Assembly: GCA_012517635.1 (NCBI GenBank)
Contig: JAAYUP010000160.1
Coordinates: 1-5,167 of the forward strand
Source: Candidatus Atribacter alterifermentans
Lineage (GTDB): Bacteria; Atribacterota; Atribacteria; Atribacterales; Atribacteraceae
Length of the DNA stretch: 5,167 nt
Direction of reading: 5' to 3'
The notes under the pieces were generated by a model. It was not told the origin of the DNA, did no database searches, and saw only the letters and a list, made by a program, of their open reading frames with translations. Numbering within the stretch: the first letter of the stretch is position 1; every line of letters begins with the position of its first letter. This document shows positions 4,947 to 5,167 of the stretch, piece by piece. A program made the position numbers and the translations under genes.

Positions 4947-5098
4947 AATCTTAGTTTTCATCCTCAACAGGTTCTACTTATGGGGCATAAGGGAGGACTT
5001 ATCTTGGAAATATTGAGAGGAGCAGAGAAACAATTCATGATGATGAATAGTAAATATCCAACTTCTTAATTTTTTAGGATAATGAATGAAAGTTTAAA

Positions 5099-5127
5099 TC
5101 GACCTGTAAGTATGGTTGATATATAAT
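5099..5127 (+). promoter_or_regulatory. Candidate plus-strand promoter pointing off the right edge
   Basis: TCGACC (5099-5104, four of six matches), a 17-nt spacer and a perfect TATAAT (5122-5127) would start transcription near 5134. No SD or start codon follows within the last 33 bases, so its gene, if any, lies beyond the window. Confidence 0.35.
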
Positions 5128-5167
5128 TGGGGATGGATTTCAAAATTTTAATTCATTTAACTATGAT

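Larger units (their letters stand above)
4837..5098. other. Non-coding stretch at the right end
   Basis: No gene can be supported here. It runs from a T-rich tract (4840-4872) through the C-rich arm and the palindrome listed separately into AT-rich DNA. A plus-strand frame from ATG 4980 to TAA 5069 (29 codons), or from TTG 5004 with GGGAGGA just before it, is too short and unlike anything known to call. Together with 4588-4836, this makes about 580 bases without a gene up to the right edge. Confidence 0.6.

Overview
This is a low-GC bacterial window with strong Shine-Dalgarno (SD) sites (AAGGAGG, AGGAGG), sigma70-like promoters, intrinsic terminators with U-tracts, and Sec-type signal peptides. 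Nothing identifies the species. The intergenic hairpin repeats at the right end resemble those I associate with low-GC anaerobic candidate phyla such as Atribacterota, but that is a weak recollection and not a finding.

Layout. The left part is read on the minus strand. It holds a 70-aa protein of unknown function (1599-1811), then an amino-acid ABC transporter: the periplasmic or extracytoplasmic family 3 binding protein (626-1387) and the HisM/GlnP-type permease (465 to beyond the left edge). The binding protein has a near-consensus promoter and is followed by an intrinsic terminator. A second promoter sits between that terminator and the GTG start of the permease, so the two genes appear to be expressed at different levels. 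The ATPase gene is not in view and may lie beyond the left edge.

The middle holds a 279-bp AT-rich intergenic stretch between divergent genes, followed on the plus strand by a secreted 492-aa trypsin-like serine protease (2091-3569). Its full-length pattern matches the Deg9/Deg2-like branch of the HtrA family: protease domain, one clear PDZ domain, and a C-terminal second PDZ-like domain. Convergent to it on the minus strand is a class II fructose-bisphosphate/tagatose-bisphosphate-type aldolase (3634-4587). The two share a perfect 20-bp inverted-repeat bidirectional terminator in the 64-bp gap.

The right end (about 4590-5167) has no convincing gene. It contains a compact cluster of structured repeats: a G-tract arm, two hairpins with identical outer arms but different inner stems, a small linking hairpin, an opposing C-tract arm, and a 20-bp perfect palindrome. 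A candidate plus-strand promoter with a perfect TATAAT points out of the window.

The ABC genes act together in amino-acid uptake. The protease and aldolase appear to be independent transcription units with no clear functional link to the transporter or to each other. The most interesting parts are the right-end repeat cluster and the Deg9-like protease; I see no evidence for a complete new multi-gene system here.
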